DNA of 64,000 nucleotides from Xaviernesmea oryzae (GCF_900109605.1 NZ_FOAM01000022.1:1-64000), one strand, 5' to 3'. Positions 25,685 through 34,395 are shown, counted from the first letter of the stretch. Numbers and translations: made by a program. The notes: generated by a model not told the origin, from the sequence alone.

Positions 25685-26914
25685 TCAAGCCGGCGTCACC
25701 TCCACCGTCAGATGCGAGAGCCCGGGCAGGCCGGCAAGGCGGGCCTTGTAGATCGAAGGGGGCTTGGGATCGACGCTCGACAGGGCGATGATCGCGGCAT
25801 GATGGCCGGGGCCGACCTGCCAGACATGGAGGTCCGTCACCCGTTCGCCCTCGCTGGCGACCCTGGCGCGAATGGTGGCCGGCAGGGCGCCGGCAGTGTC
25901 GGCGGCATCCACCAGCACCAGCGCCGTCTGGCGCACCAGGCCGATCGACCAGCGGGCGATGACGAGGGCGCCGACGACGCCCATGGCCGGGTCCAGCCAG
26001 TTCCAGCCATAGAGACGGCCGGCCAGAAGCGCGAGGATCGCCAGAACCGACGTCAGCGCATCGGCCAAGACATGGAGATAGGCTGCCTTGAGATTGCTGT
26101 CGCCGCCATGGTGCCCACCGTGATGTGCATGGTGTCCGCCATGACCACCATGGCCCACGTGGCGTCCATGACCGACCGCGGCCTCGGGTTGGTCAGGGAC
26201 GGCGGACTGCGGAACGGGCGCGGCGGCATCGGCCTCGATCTGCGCCATGGTCGCGAGCGGGATGTCCGATGGTGTCGTCCTGTCGTCTTCCAGCGTCGCT
26301 GGTGAGGCCCGCAAGGGGGCGCTGGCCGGACCGTGGTCATCGGCATGTCCATGATCGTCGTCATGGCTGTGATCATGCCCGTGATCGGCCCCCAGCAGCC
26401 AAGCGGAAACGAGATTGACGAGAAGGCCGATGGCCGCCACCGCAATGGCTTCGTCATAGGCGATGGCCACGGGTTCGGCCAGGCGCAGCGCGCTCTCCCA
26501 GGCGATGATCAGCGCGATCAGGCCGAGGATCACCGCGCTGGCGAAGGCTGCGAGATCGCCGACCTTGCCGGTGCCGAAAGTGAAGCGGGGATTGCCGGCC
26601 TGGCGGCGGGCATAGCGATAGGCGAGCGCGGCGATCAGCATCGCGCCGGCATGGGTGGACATATGCCAGCCATCGGCCGTCAACGCCATGGAGCCGAGGA
26701 TCTGCCCGCCGATGATTTCCGCCACCATCATCGCCGCCGTGAGCGCGATCACCCACCAGACCCGCCGCTCGTTGCGGGCATGGTCGGCCCCGAGAAAGAC
26801 ATGCGTATGGCCCAGCGGATCGCAAGAGGCCGCCGATTGGGGATGCGCATGGCCAAGCCGTGGCCCATCGTGCCTGTGGGAGGTCACCTCATGGAAAGGA
26901 TGATCCTGCGACAT
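25685..26914 (-). CDS. dmeF: CDF-family cobalt/nickel efflux protein DmeF
   Basis: 409 aa from the ATG at 26914 (MSQDHPFHEVTSHRHDGP), with AGCAGGAGCAGG upstream. Six membrane segments are seen, with the metal-site stretch TADGWHMSTHAGAM in helix 2 and HVLADALTSVLAI in helix 5. There is a His-rich N-terminus and a very long His/Asp-rich loop between helices 4 and 5 (HDHSHDDDHGHADDHG, then GHGGHHAHHGGHHGG), typical of DmeF rather than short CDF proteins. It exports Co/Ni from the cytoplasm. The gene is downstream of dmeR on the same strand. Confidence 0.9.
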   Translation of the reverse strand: MSQDHPFHEVTSHRHDGPRLGHAHPQSAASCDPLGHTHVFLGADHARNERRVWWVIALTAAMMVAEIIGGQILGSMALTADGWHMSTHAGAMLIAALAYRYARRQAGNPRFTFGTGKVGDLAAFASAVILGLIALIIAWESALRLAEPVAIAYDEAIAVAAIGLLVNLVSAWLLGADHGHDHSHDDDHGHADDHGPASAPLRASPATLEDDRTTPSDIPLATMAQIEADAAAPVPQSAVPDQPEAAVGHGRHVGHGGHGGHHAHHGGHHGGDSNLKAAYLHVLADALTSVLAILALLAGRLYGWNWLDPAMGVVGALVIARWSIGLVRQTALVLVDAADTAGALPATIRARVASEGERVTDLHVWQVGPGHHAAIIALSSVDPKPPSIYKARLAGLPGLSHLTVEVTPA

Positions 26915-27143
26915 GTCCGTCCTGCTCCTGCTGGGTTGCCCTGTCGGCGCCTGATCTGGATGCTTCGTCCCCGCGCCGCGCCGCCGAAATGCAGCAGCGG
27001 TTTTCGCTTCGCTTGCGGCGTCTGATGTCGTGCTTGCCTTTGCCCCATCGCGCCTTGAGACGGCATGTCGCGCACCGAACCTCGTCACCTCCACGCGTAA
27101 GCCATCGCTTGGCGGCACCACGGGCTGAACCGTAGCAAAGCTG

Positions 27144-27416
27144 TCAGCGGAGATAGGTCTTGAGGATCGCCGCCAGCTCGTCTGCGGCCGCCTGACGGCT
27201 CGCCTCATCCGGCGCGTGCAGCACATGCTCGTGCAGATGCTCCTCCACCAGCTCGCCATTCAACCCGTTCAGCGCGCCGCGGATCGAGGCCAGCAGCTGC
27301 AGCACCGATCCGCAGCCGGCCTCCGCCTCCAGAGCCCGCTCCACGGCCTCGACCTGGCCCTTGAGCCGGCGAACACGGGCCAGCAGCTTGGCCTTATTGG
27401 AAATCGTATGCGACAT
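27144..27416 (-). CDS. dmeR: RcnR/CsoR-family nickel/cobalt repressor DmeR
   Basis: 90 aa from the ATG at 27416, with CAGGAGCG upstream. It is an all-helical CsoR/RcnR fold. The four RcnR metal ligands fall at the same positions: His3, Cys35, His60 and His64, so it should sense Ni/Co rather than Cu or formaldehyde. It represses the dmeRF operon through a G-tract operator found just upstream (27435-27451) and dissociates upon metal binding. A 229-bp gap separates it from dmeF. Confidence 0.9.
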   Translation of the reverse strand: MSHTISNKAKLLARVRRLKGQVEAVERALEAEAGCGSVLQLLASIRGALNGLNGELVEEHLHEHVLHAPDEASRQAAADELAAILKTYLR

Positions 27417-27720
27417 GGATGCGCTCCTGATAGCATAGGGGGGTATCCTATTTCGGGGTGCCGTACAAGAGCGCTCCAATTATGCCAAAGCGTTTGATGC
27501 CAGCCCTTATCTCATATGACTTCGCCTGCCGGTTAAGGTCGTCCATCCGGCAAAGTGACCGCGCCCCATCCACGCTGTCTGTACAAGCCCATCTCGACGG
27601 GCCAGTCGCAACCAGCGAGCTGCAACCGGCTTGACAAGCGCCGCCTGACCGCGCATGGTCTGCTCATGATCACACGCCCGACACATATTGCCTGGTATTT
27701 TACGCTGCTCCCATAGGTGC
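27417..27720. other. Intergenic region upstream of dmeR and GNAT genes
   Basis: It contains the dmeR operator and, on the plus strand, TTGACA at about 27632, a possible -35 element for the leader ending in the terminator at 27745. No gene is seen. Confidence 0.4.
27435..27451. promoter_or_regulatory. Putative DmeR operator
   Basis: ATAGGGGGGTATCCTAT: a six-G tract inside an inverted repeat ATAGG-N7-CCTAT, the G/C-tract type recognised by RcnR-class repressors. It lies 18 bp upstream of the dmeR start, where it would cover the promoter. Confidence 0.75.
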
Positions 27721-27769
27721 GGCTCGTTTGATCATGATCTCAACAAGCCGCCGCAAGGCGGCTTTTGTT
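27721..27769 (+). terminator. Terminator with a competing upstream hairpin (possible attenuator)
   Basis: AAGCCGCC/GGCGGCTT (27745-27752, 27757-27764) with a GCAA tetraloop followed by TTG TTT is a strong intrinsic terminator, placed 53 bp before the GNAT gene although no gene ends just upstream. The segment GGCTCGTTTGATC...CAACAAGCC (27721-27749) can fold into an alternative hairpin that uses the 5' arm of the terminator. A short leader RNA or small RNA is therefore likely. Confidence 0.55.
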
Positions 27770-27821
27770 TGAGAAACGGCCCCTTGCGGCGGATCCCGCC
27801 AGACCACCAAGGAGCCCTCTG

Positions 27822-28370
27822 ATGCCAGCCTCAGCCACCCTTGCCCCCACCATCCTGCCGATGGCTCAGCATGCCGCCAATGACGATGCGCCCGCGGAGC
27901 AAGCGCCCCTGCGCGCGCCGCTGGTGCGCATCCGCGCGGCGCAGCCGGCCGATCTTGCCGCCTTGAGCGAGATGATCGGCGAACTGGCCGCCCATCACGG
28001 CGATGCCGCCTCGCTAAGCCCGGAGGTTCTGGAGCGCGACCTGTTCGGCCCTGTGCCCTGGATCGCCGCCGTCGTCGCCCAGGCCGAAGGTCGGCTGATC
28101 GGCTATGCGCTGCTGGTGCCGCTCTACCGCGCGCAGGAAGGGCGGCGCGGCATGGACCTGCATCACCTCTATGTCCGCAGCGCGCATCGCGGCTCTGGCA
28201 TCGGCCGCCATCTGGTGGAGGCTGCGCGCGAACAGGCCCGCCGCCAGGGCTGCAGCTTCCTTCAGGTCAGCGCCGCCACCGGCAATGTCCAGGCGCATCG
28301 TTTTTATGAATCGGAACATTTCACGCCCCGCCCCGTGACCGGAATGCGCTATATCCAGCCTCTCGCATAG
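27822..28370 (+). CDS. GNAT-family N-acetyltransferase
   Basis: 182 aa from the ATG at 27822, with AAGGAGCC upstream. The GNAT fold is seen after an about 45-residue Ala/Pro-rich N-terminus: acetyl-CoA-binding motif A in LYVRSAHRGSGIGRHLVEAA (R-G-x-G-I-G), and motif B in NVQAHRFYESEHF. The substrate is unknown; relatives acetylate polyamines or small amines. It is probably cotranscribed with the DJ-1/PfpI gene 11 bp downstream. Confidence 0.85.
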   Translation: MPASATLAPTILPMAQHAANDDAPAEQAPLRAPLVRIRAAQPADLAALSEMIGELAAHHGDAASLSPEVLERDLFGPVPWIAAVVAQAEGRLIGYALLVPLYRAQEGRRGMDLHHLYVRSAHRGSGIGRHLVEAAREQARRQGCSFLQVSAATGNVQAHRFYESEHFTPRPVTGMRYIQPLA

Positions 28371-28381
28371 GAACGAATCAC

Positions 28382-28975
28382 ATGGCACGTCTGGCTCTAG
28401 TTCTGACCGAAGGTTACGCCGATTGGGAATGCGCACTGCTGATGGCGCTTGCCCGGCAAGACTGCGGCATGGAGGTGACGGTGGCGAGCCCAGGCGGCAA
28501 GGCGGTGACCTCGATCGGTGGCCTGCGTGCAACCCCCGATCTCGATTGCCGCAAGCTGTCCGCCGAGCGTTTCGATGCGCTGGTTATCTGCGGTGGCACG
28601 ATCTGGACGACGCCGTCTGCGCCGGATCTTACGCCGCTGCTGCGAGCTTTCGATCAGGCGGGCAAGGTGGTCGCCGGCATCTGCGCCGGCGTTCTGCCGC
28701 TTCTGGATGCCGGCTGCCTGAAGGGCCGCGGCCATACCAGCAATTTCGCCGGCTTCCTGCGCGAGGCACGCCTCACCTATGGCGAGGCTGCGACCTATCG
28801 CGATCTGCCGCATGCCGTGCGCGACGGCCATATCATCACCGCGCCCGGCACGGCTCCGGTGAGCTTCGCCATCAAGGTGCTGGAAGCGCTGGGCATCGAC
28901 GGCGCTGCGCTCTCGCAGGAGCTCGTGTGCTTTTCCGCCGAACATCTCTCGGTGAAAGCCGCAGCCGCCGCCTAG
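28382..28975 (+). CDS. DJ-1/PfpI-family protein
   Basis: 197 aa with the class I glutamine amidotransferase-like fold. The nucleophile-elbow cysteine is in VVAGICAGVLPLLDAG at about residue 100; an acidic residue early in the chain (EGYADWE) matches the conserved Glu of the family. Members include glyoxalase III/deglycases and proteases, and the exact activity cannot be read from sequence. It is cotranscribed with the GNAT gene. Confidence 0.8.
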   Translation: MARLALVLTEGYADWECALLMALARQDCGMEVTVASPGGKAVTSIGGLRATPDLDCRKLSAERFDALVICGGTIWTTPSAPDLTPLLRAFDQAGKVVAGICAGVLPLLDAGCLKGRGHTSNFAGFLREARLTYGEAATYRDLPHAVRDGHIITAPGTAPVSFAIKVLEALGIDGAALSQELVCFSAEHLSVKAAAAA

Positions 28976-29034
28976 ACTTTCGGCGCGAAAACAGGAATCC
29001 ACAGACACTATGTAAAGGTCTTACGGCTTGACGG

Positions 29035-29150
29035 GCCTCATCCGGCTGCCGCCACTGTCTCCCCGCTGGGGGAGCCGAGGCCAAGGCGCGAGCGCCAGAG
29101 GCGGCACGTCTCTTCTCCCCATCGGGGAGAAGGTGGCCCGAAGGGTCGTA
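29035..29150. repeat. Rhizobial mosaic palindromic intergenic repeat
   Basis: The left arm CCTCATCCGGCTGCCGCCAC plus TCTCCCCGCTGGGGG and the right arm TCTCCCCATCGGGGAGAAGG plus GGCCCGAAGGGTCG form nested inverted repeats. The CTCATCCGG ... TTCTCCCC-GGGGAGAA pattern is the common dispersed repeat of Rhizobium/Agrobacterium genomes. A related fragment, CTCCCTCGCCGATGGGGAGAG, occurs near 3838-3858. Confidence 0.75.
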
Positions 29151-29263
29151 TTCGGGGCTGCCAAGCCGCCAACCCTCTGCATCATGTCCTGTGATTCCGA
29201 TCCACAGGACATGGCCTGCCATGTTTTAAAGCTGGCCGCCTCTCCTTCCAGGCCATGCTTGGC

Positions 29264-30274
29264 TCAGTCCATAAGCGCCTGCGTGACGCGGACATCGCCG
29301 ACGGCGATGCCGTTCCAGTTGCGCATGGTGTGGTTGGCCTTGGCCATCAGCGCGGCAAAAAGCGTGTCGTCATGGCGCAGGAAGCGGGCGAGCGTGGCGG
29401 CCACCATGGCCTCGGCCGCACGGGTTGTTCCATCCTCGCATTTCAAGGCGATGGCGATGCCTTCCTGCGGCAGCGCCGCGCAAAAGACGCCTTCCGCGCC
29501 CGTCTTGGCAAAGATCCGGCCCGGCGCCAGCGCCATGATCTCGGTGCAGAGCCGGCGCGTGCCGGCGACGTAGAAGGGCTCGGCCATGCAGGCGGCCATC
29601 AGCCGGCGCGCCGCCTTCGCCCGCTCAGGGGCCAGCCCCTCGCCGGTCGCCATTTTTGCAAAACCATGTGCCAGACCTTGCAGCGGCACGGCATAAGTCG
29701 GAATCGAGCAGCCGTCGACGCCGCAAACATCATGCGTGATGAGCGCGCCGGTCAGGCTCTCCATCGTCGCACGGATCTCACGCTGCAGCGGATGGTCATA
29801 GCCGACATAGCCGGCCACCGGCTCGCCCGCATGGGCGCAGGTGCAGACGAAACCAGCATGCTTGCCGGAGCAATTGTTGTGCAGCGCGGTGGGCTTGTCC
29901 ATGGCGCGCGCCTGGCGGATCAGCGTCTCCTGCTGGAAGGACCAGTGCGCCCCGCATTCCAGATCCTCGACCGAGCGGCCGGCCCGCGCCAGCATCGCGT
30001 CGGCGAGATCGGCATGCTCCGGCTCGCCATTGTGGGAGGAGCAGGCGAGCGCCAGTTCGCGATCGCCGAAGCCATAATGATCGGCCGCGCCGCTTTCCAC
30101 CAGCGGCAGCGCCTGCATGGCCTTGCAGGCCGAACGCGGAAACACCAGATGATCGATGGCGCCGGCTGAAAACAGCACCTTGCCCGCTCCGTCCACGGCC
30201 ACGACAGTGCCGCGATGACGGCTCTCCACCATCGTGCCGCGCGTCACTTCCACCAGAACCGGGTTCGCCATCAT
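29264..30274 (-). CDS. L-asparaginase, Rhizobium etli ReAV type (class 3)
   Basis: 336 aa. It belongs to the asparaginase II (AnsA-like, PF06089) family unrelated to E. coli asparaginases. Residues reported as catalytic or metal-binding in R. etli ReAV fall at identical numbers: Ser48 and Lys51 in PRSACK, Ser80 in CSSHNGE, Cys135 and Lys138 in NNCSGKHAGF, and Cys189 in GVDGCSIPT. The expected zinc site and serine-lysine dyads are therefore intact. It hydrolyses asparagine to aspartate and ammonia in the cytoplasm. It stands alone between an intergenic repeat and the divergent DUF3750 gene. Confidence 0.9.
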   Translation of the reverse strand: MMANPVLVEVTRGTMVESRHRGTVVAVDGAGKVLFSAGAIDHLVFPRSACKAMQALPLVESGAADHYGFGDRELALACSSHNGEPEHADLADAMLARAGRSVEDLECGAHWSFQQETLIRQARAMDKPTALHNNCSGKHAGFVCTCAHAGEPVAGYVGYDHPLQREIRATMESLTGALITHDVCGVDGCSIPTYAVPLQGLAHGFAKMATGEGLAPERAKAARRLMAACMAEPFYVAGTRRLCTEIMALAPGRIFAKTGAEGVFCAALPQEGIAIALKCEDGTTRAAEAMVAATLARFLRHDDTLFAALMAKANHTMRNWNGIAVGDVRVTQALMD

Positions 30275-30462
30275 CCGCCCTCAACCATCTCAGGATCCGC
30301 TGCCTGTTTGTCGAAGCCGCACAGCGCTGTCAACGCCGCGCGCTGCCATGGGTCGCGCCGCAAGATCGCCGCGCCGGAGTTCCCGCATCGACAGCCGATT
30401 GCGGGGAGCGAGACCGGAGCGGTACGACATCATTATGCGCCAGCCGCCCTTTTGGAGATCAC

Positions 30463-31200
30463 ATGCCTCTTTTACGCCTGGTGCTTGTCTCCTTCCTCCT
30501 CGTCTATCTCCTGCCCGCGCTGGCCTCTGCGGGGATCTGGTATATGCGCGACAGGCCGGCGAGCTGGCGCGAGGCGGACTGGACGTCGGCGGGCATTCTG
30601 CCGCCGCCGCAGGCCGATGCGGAGCCTGCGGTCTATGTGCTGTCGGCGGCCACAGGCGGCATGAAAGGGGCTGTCTCCAGCCATTCCTGGATCGTTTTGA
30701 AAAAGCCCGGCGCCAGCAGCTATGCGCGTTATGACAAGGTCGGCTGGGGCACGCCGATCCGGCGCAATGCCTATCCCGCCGATGCGCGGTGGTATTCCAA
30801 CCCGCCGGAGCTCGTGGTCGCCCGCCGGGGACCGGAGGCCATGGCGCTAATCCCCAAGGTGGAAGCCGCCATCGCCGCCTATCCCTATAATCAGCCGGGT
30901 GCCTACCGGCTGTTTCCCGGACCGAACTCCAACAGTTTCGTGGCGCATGTGCTGCGCAGCGTGCCGGAACTCCATGCCGTGCTGCCCCCTCACGCAGTGG
31001 GGCGCGATTATCTGCCGGAAGGGCGCTTCTTCGCCGTCGATGCCGATGGGCGCGATGTCCACGCCACGCTCTATGGGCTGATCGGCCTCTCCGCCGGCTG
31101 GCGCAGCGGGCTCGAGCTTCACATCCTGGGCTTGGTCGCGGGCCTGGACCTGCGCCACCCCGGCCTGAAGATCCCCGCCTTCGGCCGGATCGGCTTCTGA
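30463..31200 (+). CDS. DUF3750 protein, membrane-anchored
   Basis: 245 aa from the ATG at 30463 (GGAG upstream). An N-terminal signal anchor (about 5-24) is followed by a periplasmic domain with SHSWIVLKK, YNQPGAYRLFPGPNSNSFV, and a hydrophobic C-terminus. The SHSW histidine and NSNSFV (N-S-F-x) pattern resembles NlpC/P60- or DUF830-like permuted papain folds, but no catalytic cysteine is apparent. It matches DUF3750; the function is unknown. Confidence 0.7.
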   Translation: MPLLRLVLVSFLLVYLLPALASAGIWYMRDRPASWREADWTSAGILPPPQADAEPAVYVLSAATGGMKGAVSSHSWIVLKKPGASSYARYDKVGWGTPIRRNAYPADARWYSNPPELVVARRGPEAMALIPKVEAAIAAYPYNQPGAYRLFPGPNSNSFVAHVLRSVPELHAVLPPHAVGRDYLPEGRFFAVDADGRDVHATLYGLIGLSAGWRSGLELHILGLVAGLDLRHPGLKIPAFGRIGF

Positions 31201-31449
31201 ACGCACTTGGAGACGTCGCGCATGCCGCACAAGACGGCACAGCGACAGGCTGCGCCCCAGATCGAGCCACGCGAAGAGCGGCGTTGGTCACGTCCGGCCA
31301 ACCTGCTCAGGAGGACGCAAGATCCCTAGCCTGTAGAGATGCTGTCCTGCGCAACGCCTCGGCCATAACCGTGATTGCTAAATTCGTAAGAAAGCGCTTA
31401 ACTCACGACGGTCATCAACGGCCTTGGTCGGATCGTTTGGGAGGAACGC

Positions 31450-31710
31450 ATGAAAAAGATCTTGTTGGTGGCGGCTTTGGTTCTCGCTGGGGTGTCGGCA
31501 CAGGCTGCCGATACGTGCAAATCCAAAGCCGTCGATAAGAACGGAAAGCCGCTGGCCGGTGCAGCGCTGACATCATCCATGACGAAATGCACCAAGGACG
31601 TCACAGCCGCTTGCGAAGCCACGGCGAAGGATAAGAACGGCAAGCCCTTGGCCGGCGCCGCCAAGACGTCCTACACCAAGAAATGTGTCAGCGACGCTGT
31701 CGGCGGCTGA
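31450..31710 (+). CDS. PsiF-repeat periplasmic protein
   Basis: 86 aa with a signal peptide ending SAQAAD. The mature part carries two repeats built around DKNGKPLAGAA (about residues 28-39 and 61-72), each followed by a KC-containing helix (TKCTKDV, KKCVSDAV), so four cysteines may form disulfides. This is the PsiF family; E. coli PsiF is phosphate-starvation induced, but its role is unknown. GGGAGGAACGC precedes the ATG. Confidence 0.8.
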   Translation: MKKILLVAALVLAGVSAQAADTCKSKAVDKNGKPLAGAALTSSMTKCTKDVTAACEATAKDKNGKPLAGAAKTSYTKKCVSDAVGG

Positions 31711-31761
31711 CACCAGGTGCGGGCTGCGAGGAGCAAGCAGCTCGTCCCTCTGCTTTGAGAT

Positions 31762-31787
31762 CGGCGGGAACTACGGTGTTCTCGCCG
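31762..31787. terminator. Stem-loop between convergent psiF-like and LysR genes
   Basis: A 10-bp imperfect stem CGGCGGGAAC / GTTCTCGCCG with loop TACGGT. It has no T-tract on either strand, so intrinsic termination is uncertain. Confidence 0.4.
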
Positions 31788-31898
31788 ACGACAAGCCCGT
31801 GCATCAATTCGAAGCAACAACCCATCGAACGGCTTCGCGTCAGCGCTTTCAACCAGTATTCGCCGATGAACGACCAGAGAACCGCCGTGCCTGCCAGC

Positions 31899-32831
31899 CT
31901 ATGGCCCAGCTGCGGCGACATCCGTCTCCAGACGCGCGAAGGCGGCTTCCAGCGTCTTGCGCACCAGGATCGAGGTCATCGACGGGCTGCGATGGGGATC
32001 GACAATCAGGGACAGGGTGAGCGGCGGCAGGCCGCGATCGGTAAAGGGCAGCTGCCACAGCCCGTCGGCGCCTATGCGCGGCGCAGCGGGCGGAAGCACC
32101 GCCAGACCATAACCGCAGCCCTCGCGGACCAGGGCACGCATGAGGTCGAGGCTGTTCATGGTCGCCACGGGCTGCAGCCGCCGCCCAATCCGCGCAGCGG
32201 CGATATCGACGGCGTCGCGCACATGGGTGGAGGCATCCGGCACCAGCGTCGGATGGGAGAAGAAGGTCTCGAGCGCAATGCCTTCGGGCGGCGCAGCCTC
32301 AGGCAAAGCGGGAAGAAGCGCGCGCAGCGAAAAGACGGTCGAACAGGTGACGGACACGCCCGGCATCGGCTGCGGGCTGAAAGTCAGCCCGAAATCGGCG
32401 GCGCCGTCGATCACCTGCTGGCGCACCCGGTCAGGCTCGACGACGGAGATCTGATGGCGAATGCGCGGATGCTCGGCCAGGAAGGGCGCCAAGGCCGCCG
32501 GTAGAAAGCCGGTCGCAGCCTCCTGCGAGAGGACGATCTTCACCTCGCCCCGCCGCAGGCCCTTCAATTCCTCGATCTCGAAGCGGATACGGCCGAAGTC
32601 CTTCTGCCATCCACGCACGCCATGGATCAGCATCTCGCCGGCCGAGGTCAGCCGCATGCCGCGCGGCAGCCGCTCGAACAGCGCGACGCCCAGTTCTTCC
32701 TCCGCCCGGATCAACTGCTTGTCGATCGCCGAGGCCGAGACATTCAGCTGTTCGGAGGCCTTGCGGATCGAGCCGAGACGGGCGACCGCATCCAGATAAT
32801 GGGCAAAACGGGAGAAGAGCAGCCGGCTCAT
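31899..32831 (-). CDS. LysR-family regulator of the ECF/phosphoribosyltransferase operon
   Basis: 310 aa from the ATG at 32831 (MSRLLFSRFAHYLDAVARLG). An N-terminal LysR HTH (SIRKASEQLNVSASAIDKQL) is followed by a periplasmic-binding-protein-like effector domain to the end. It is divergent from the phosphoribosyltransferase gene at 32971 with a 139-bp shared region, the usual arrangement for a LysR regulator and its target operon. The effector is presumably the transported compound or its nucleotide, which is inference. Confidence 0.85.
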   Translation of the reverse strand: MSRLLFSRFAHYLDAVARLGSIRKASEQLNVSASAIDKQLIRAEEELGVALFERLPRGMRLTSAGEMLIHGVRGWQKDFGRIRFEIEELKGLRRGEVKIVLSQEAATGFLPAALAPFLAEHPRIRHQISVVEPDRVRQQVIDGAADFGLTFSPQPMPGVSVTCSTVFSLRALLPALPEAAPPEGIALETFFSHPTLVPDASTHVRDAVDIAAARIGRRLQPVATMNSLDLMRALVREGCGYGLAVLPPAAPRIGADGLWQLPFTDRGLPPLTLSLIVDPHRSPSMTSILVRKTLEAAFARLETDVAAAGP

Positions 32832-32859
32832 GCGCGCGCATACTCGCGTTGAATAAAAG

Positions 32860-32925
32860 GAAACGCACAGGTCGATTTTTGATGTTTGTAAAAGCACGGA
32901 CAGCCGATGTCTATAGAGACGAAGG
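32860..32925 (+). promoter_or_regulatory. Putative promoter and LysR site of the ECF operon
   Basis: TTGTAA and TCTATA about 18 bp apart (near 32885-32915) could be -35/-10 for the plus-strand operon. TTTTTGATGTTTGTAAAA overlaps it and has the T-N11-A shape of a LysR box. The similarity is weak and based on position. Confidence 0.3.
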
Positions 32926-32970
32926 CTGCGCGTACCTGCGCCATCAAGCCCTTTGACACCGCGAGCATGC

Positions 32971-33660
32971 ATGCATCTGGACACAGCACGAACCCATGAA
33001 ACGGAGATCGCCGGCGCGCCGGTGGCGCTGCCGATCATCCAGCTCGACGACCGCAAGGCAATCGCGCTTCTCATGGTGATCGATATGGGCATTCGTTTCG
33101 GCGATCGCGTGGGCGAAGCCCTGGCGGCGCATTTCGCGGCGCTCAAGCCGGAGATCATCGTCGGCAGCGCAACGCTCGGCATTCCCGTGGCCATCGAAGT
33201 GTCGCGGCGCCTGGGCATCGACCACTACGTCATCCTGCAGAAATCGCCCAAGTTTCACCTTGCCGACGCATTGGTGGAAGAGGTCCGGTCTGTCACCAGC
33301 ACCGCACCGCAGCGCCTGTTGCTCGACCGCAGATCGATTGCGCTGCTGCAGGGGCGGCGGGTGCTGGTGGTCGATGACGTCGTCGCCACCGGCTCAAGCA
33401 TGGCTGCGGCGCTGCGCCTCGTGCGGCGTGCCGGCGGCTGCGTGGTGGGAGCCGGCACCATCCTGACGGAAGGCAATGCCTGGCGCGCGGCGCTCGGCCA
33501 GGATGCCACCCTCCTGCATGGTCTCGGCCATATCCCGCAGTTCGACATCATCGACGGAGAGCCGGTGGCCGACCCTGCCACCGAGGCCGCACCGCCAACC
33601 GAGCGGCGAATTTTTCTCACGTCTCAGGTCGCCCCGGCCCGCAAGCCATCGGCAGCCTGA
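32971..33660 (+). CDS. Phosphoribosyltransferase (type I, Apt/Xpt-like), first paralogue
   Basis: 229 aa. The PRPP-binding motif VLVVDDVVATGSS lies at 131-143, and an IIVGSATLGIPVAIEVSRRL segment precedes it, as in type I phosphoribosyltransferases. It is cytosolic. It would transfer ribose-5-phosphate from PRPP to a base; the hood region that sets base specificity is not diagnostic to me. It is about half identical by eye to the second copy at 36583. First gene of an operon with an ECF importer. The extra C-terminal tail is Pro/Ala-rich and absent in the paralogue. An upstream TTG at 32953 is a less likely start. Confidence 0.8.
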   Translation: MHLDTARTHETEIAGAPVALPIIQLDDRKAIALLMVIDMGIRFGDRVGEALAAHFAALKPEIIVGSATLGIPVAIEVSRRLGIDHYVILQKSPKFHLADALVEEVRSVTSTAPQRLLLDRRSIALLQGRRVLVVDDVVATGSSMAAALRLVRRAGGCVVGAGTILTEGNAWRAALGQDATLLHGLGHIPQFDIIDGEPVADPATEAAPPTERRIFLTSQVAPARKPSAA

Positions 33661-33812
33661 GACAGCACAGACAAGAGGGCAGCCGCGCCACCAAGGCCGG
33701 AGCTGCCCCGTCCGTCAGGGATGGAAACAGGCCGGAGACCTTTCACATTGGACGGACGGCCGTCGCCATGCGCACGTCCGCCGGAGTTATATAAAACAAG
33801 GGGAACCGAACC

Positions 33813-34385
33813 ATGCAATCCACCAGCCTCTCCGAGGGCGAGGGCAACGCGCTCTTTCCCATCGTGCTTTCCGTCGTGGCCGCGGCGGCCACGGGCGTGC
33901 TCTGGGCTTATGCCAATCCGATCCAGCTCGTGCCGGGCGTCATCCAGTGGCGCATCTTCGCCTTTTTGCCGCCGATTGTCGGCATTCTCATCGGCTGGCG
34001 CAGCGGCTTCATCTGCGGCTATCTCGGCACCATCGTCTGGTCGCTGCTGGCCGGCACCTTCATTCCCGCCCATTCGCTCATTGTCGATGGGATCATGGTC
34101 GGCCTGACCGGCCTCGTGCCCGGCCTCTTGTTCGACCCGGCCAAAACCAGCTTCAACAAGGCAACGCTGGTGCGCATCGCCCTGACCTGCCTACTGGTCG
34201 GCCTGGTGATGGTGGCCGCTGTCGCGGCGAGCCTGGCCTATCTCGGCATTTTCCCGTTCTGGTGGGCCTTCGGCTATATCGGCCTGTCGGACATTGTCCC
34301 AATGGTCATCGGCACGCCGCTTCTGGTCTTGCCCGCGCTGAAGATCCTCAAAAGCGCGCATCCTGCCGGCTTCAAGCGCTTCTGA
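33813..34385 (+). CDS. ECF importer substrate-binding S component (YkoE-like)
   Basis: 190 aa with five to six hydrophobic segments and no signal peptide. The size and layout fit ECF S components, with the Ala/Gly-rich first helix SVVAAAATGVLWAYANP and IVWSLLAGTFIPAHSLIVDG. It binds the substrate in the membrane and docks on the T/ATPase module encoded next. It is part of an S-AA'-T order like Bacillus ykoEDC (hydroxymethylpyrimidine/thiamine group). The substrate is inferred to be a nucleobase-like molecule because two phosphoribosyltransferases share the operon. Confidence 0.7.
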   Translation: MQSTSLSEGEGNALFPIVLSVVAAAATGVLWAYANPIQLVPGVIQWRIFAFLPPIVGILIGWRSGFICGYLGTIVWSLLAGTFIPAHSLIVDGIMVGLTGLVPGLLFDPAKTSFNKATLVRIALTCLLVGLVMVAAVAASLAYLGIFPFWWAFGYIGLSDIVPMVIGTPLLVLPALKILKSAHPAGFKRF

Positions 34386-34395
34386 CGGATCTCAC

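Noticed and set aside
33661-33812. Possible riboswitch before the ECF S-component gene
   Set aside because: A GGACG...CGTCC hairpin exists, but I see no match to a known aptamer (TPP, purine, preQ1); not enough to call.
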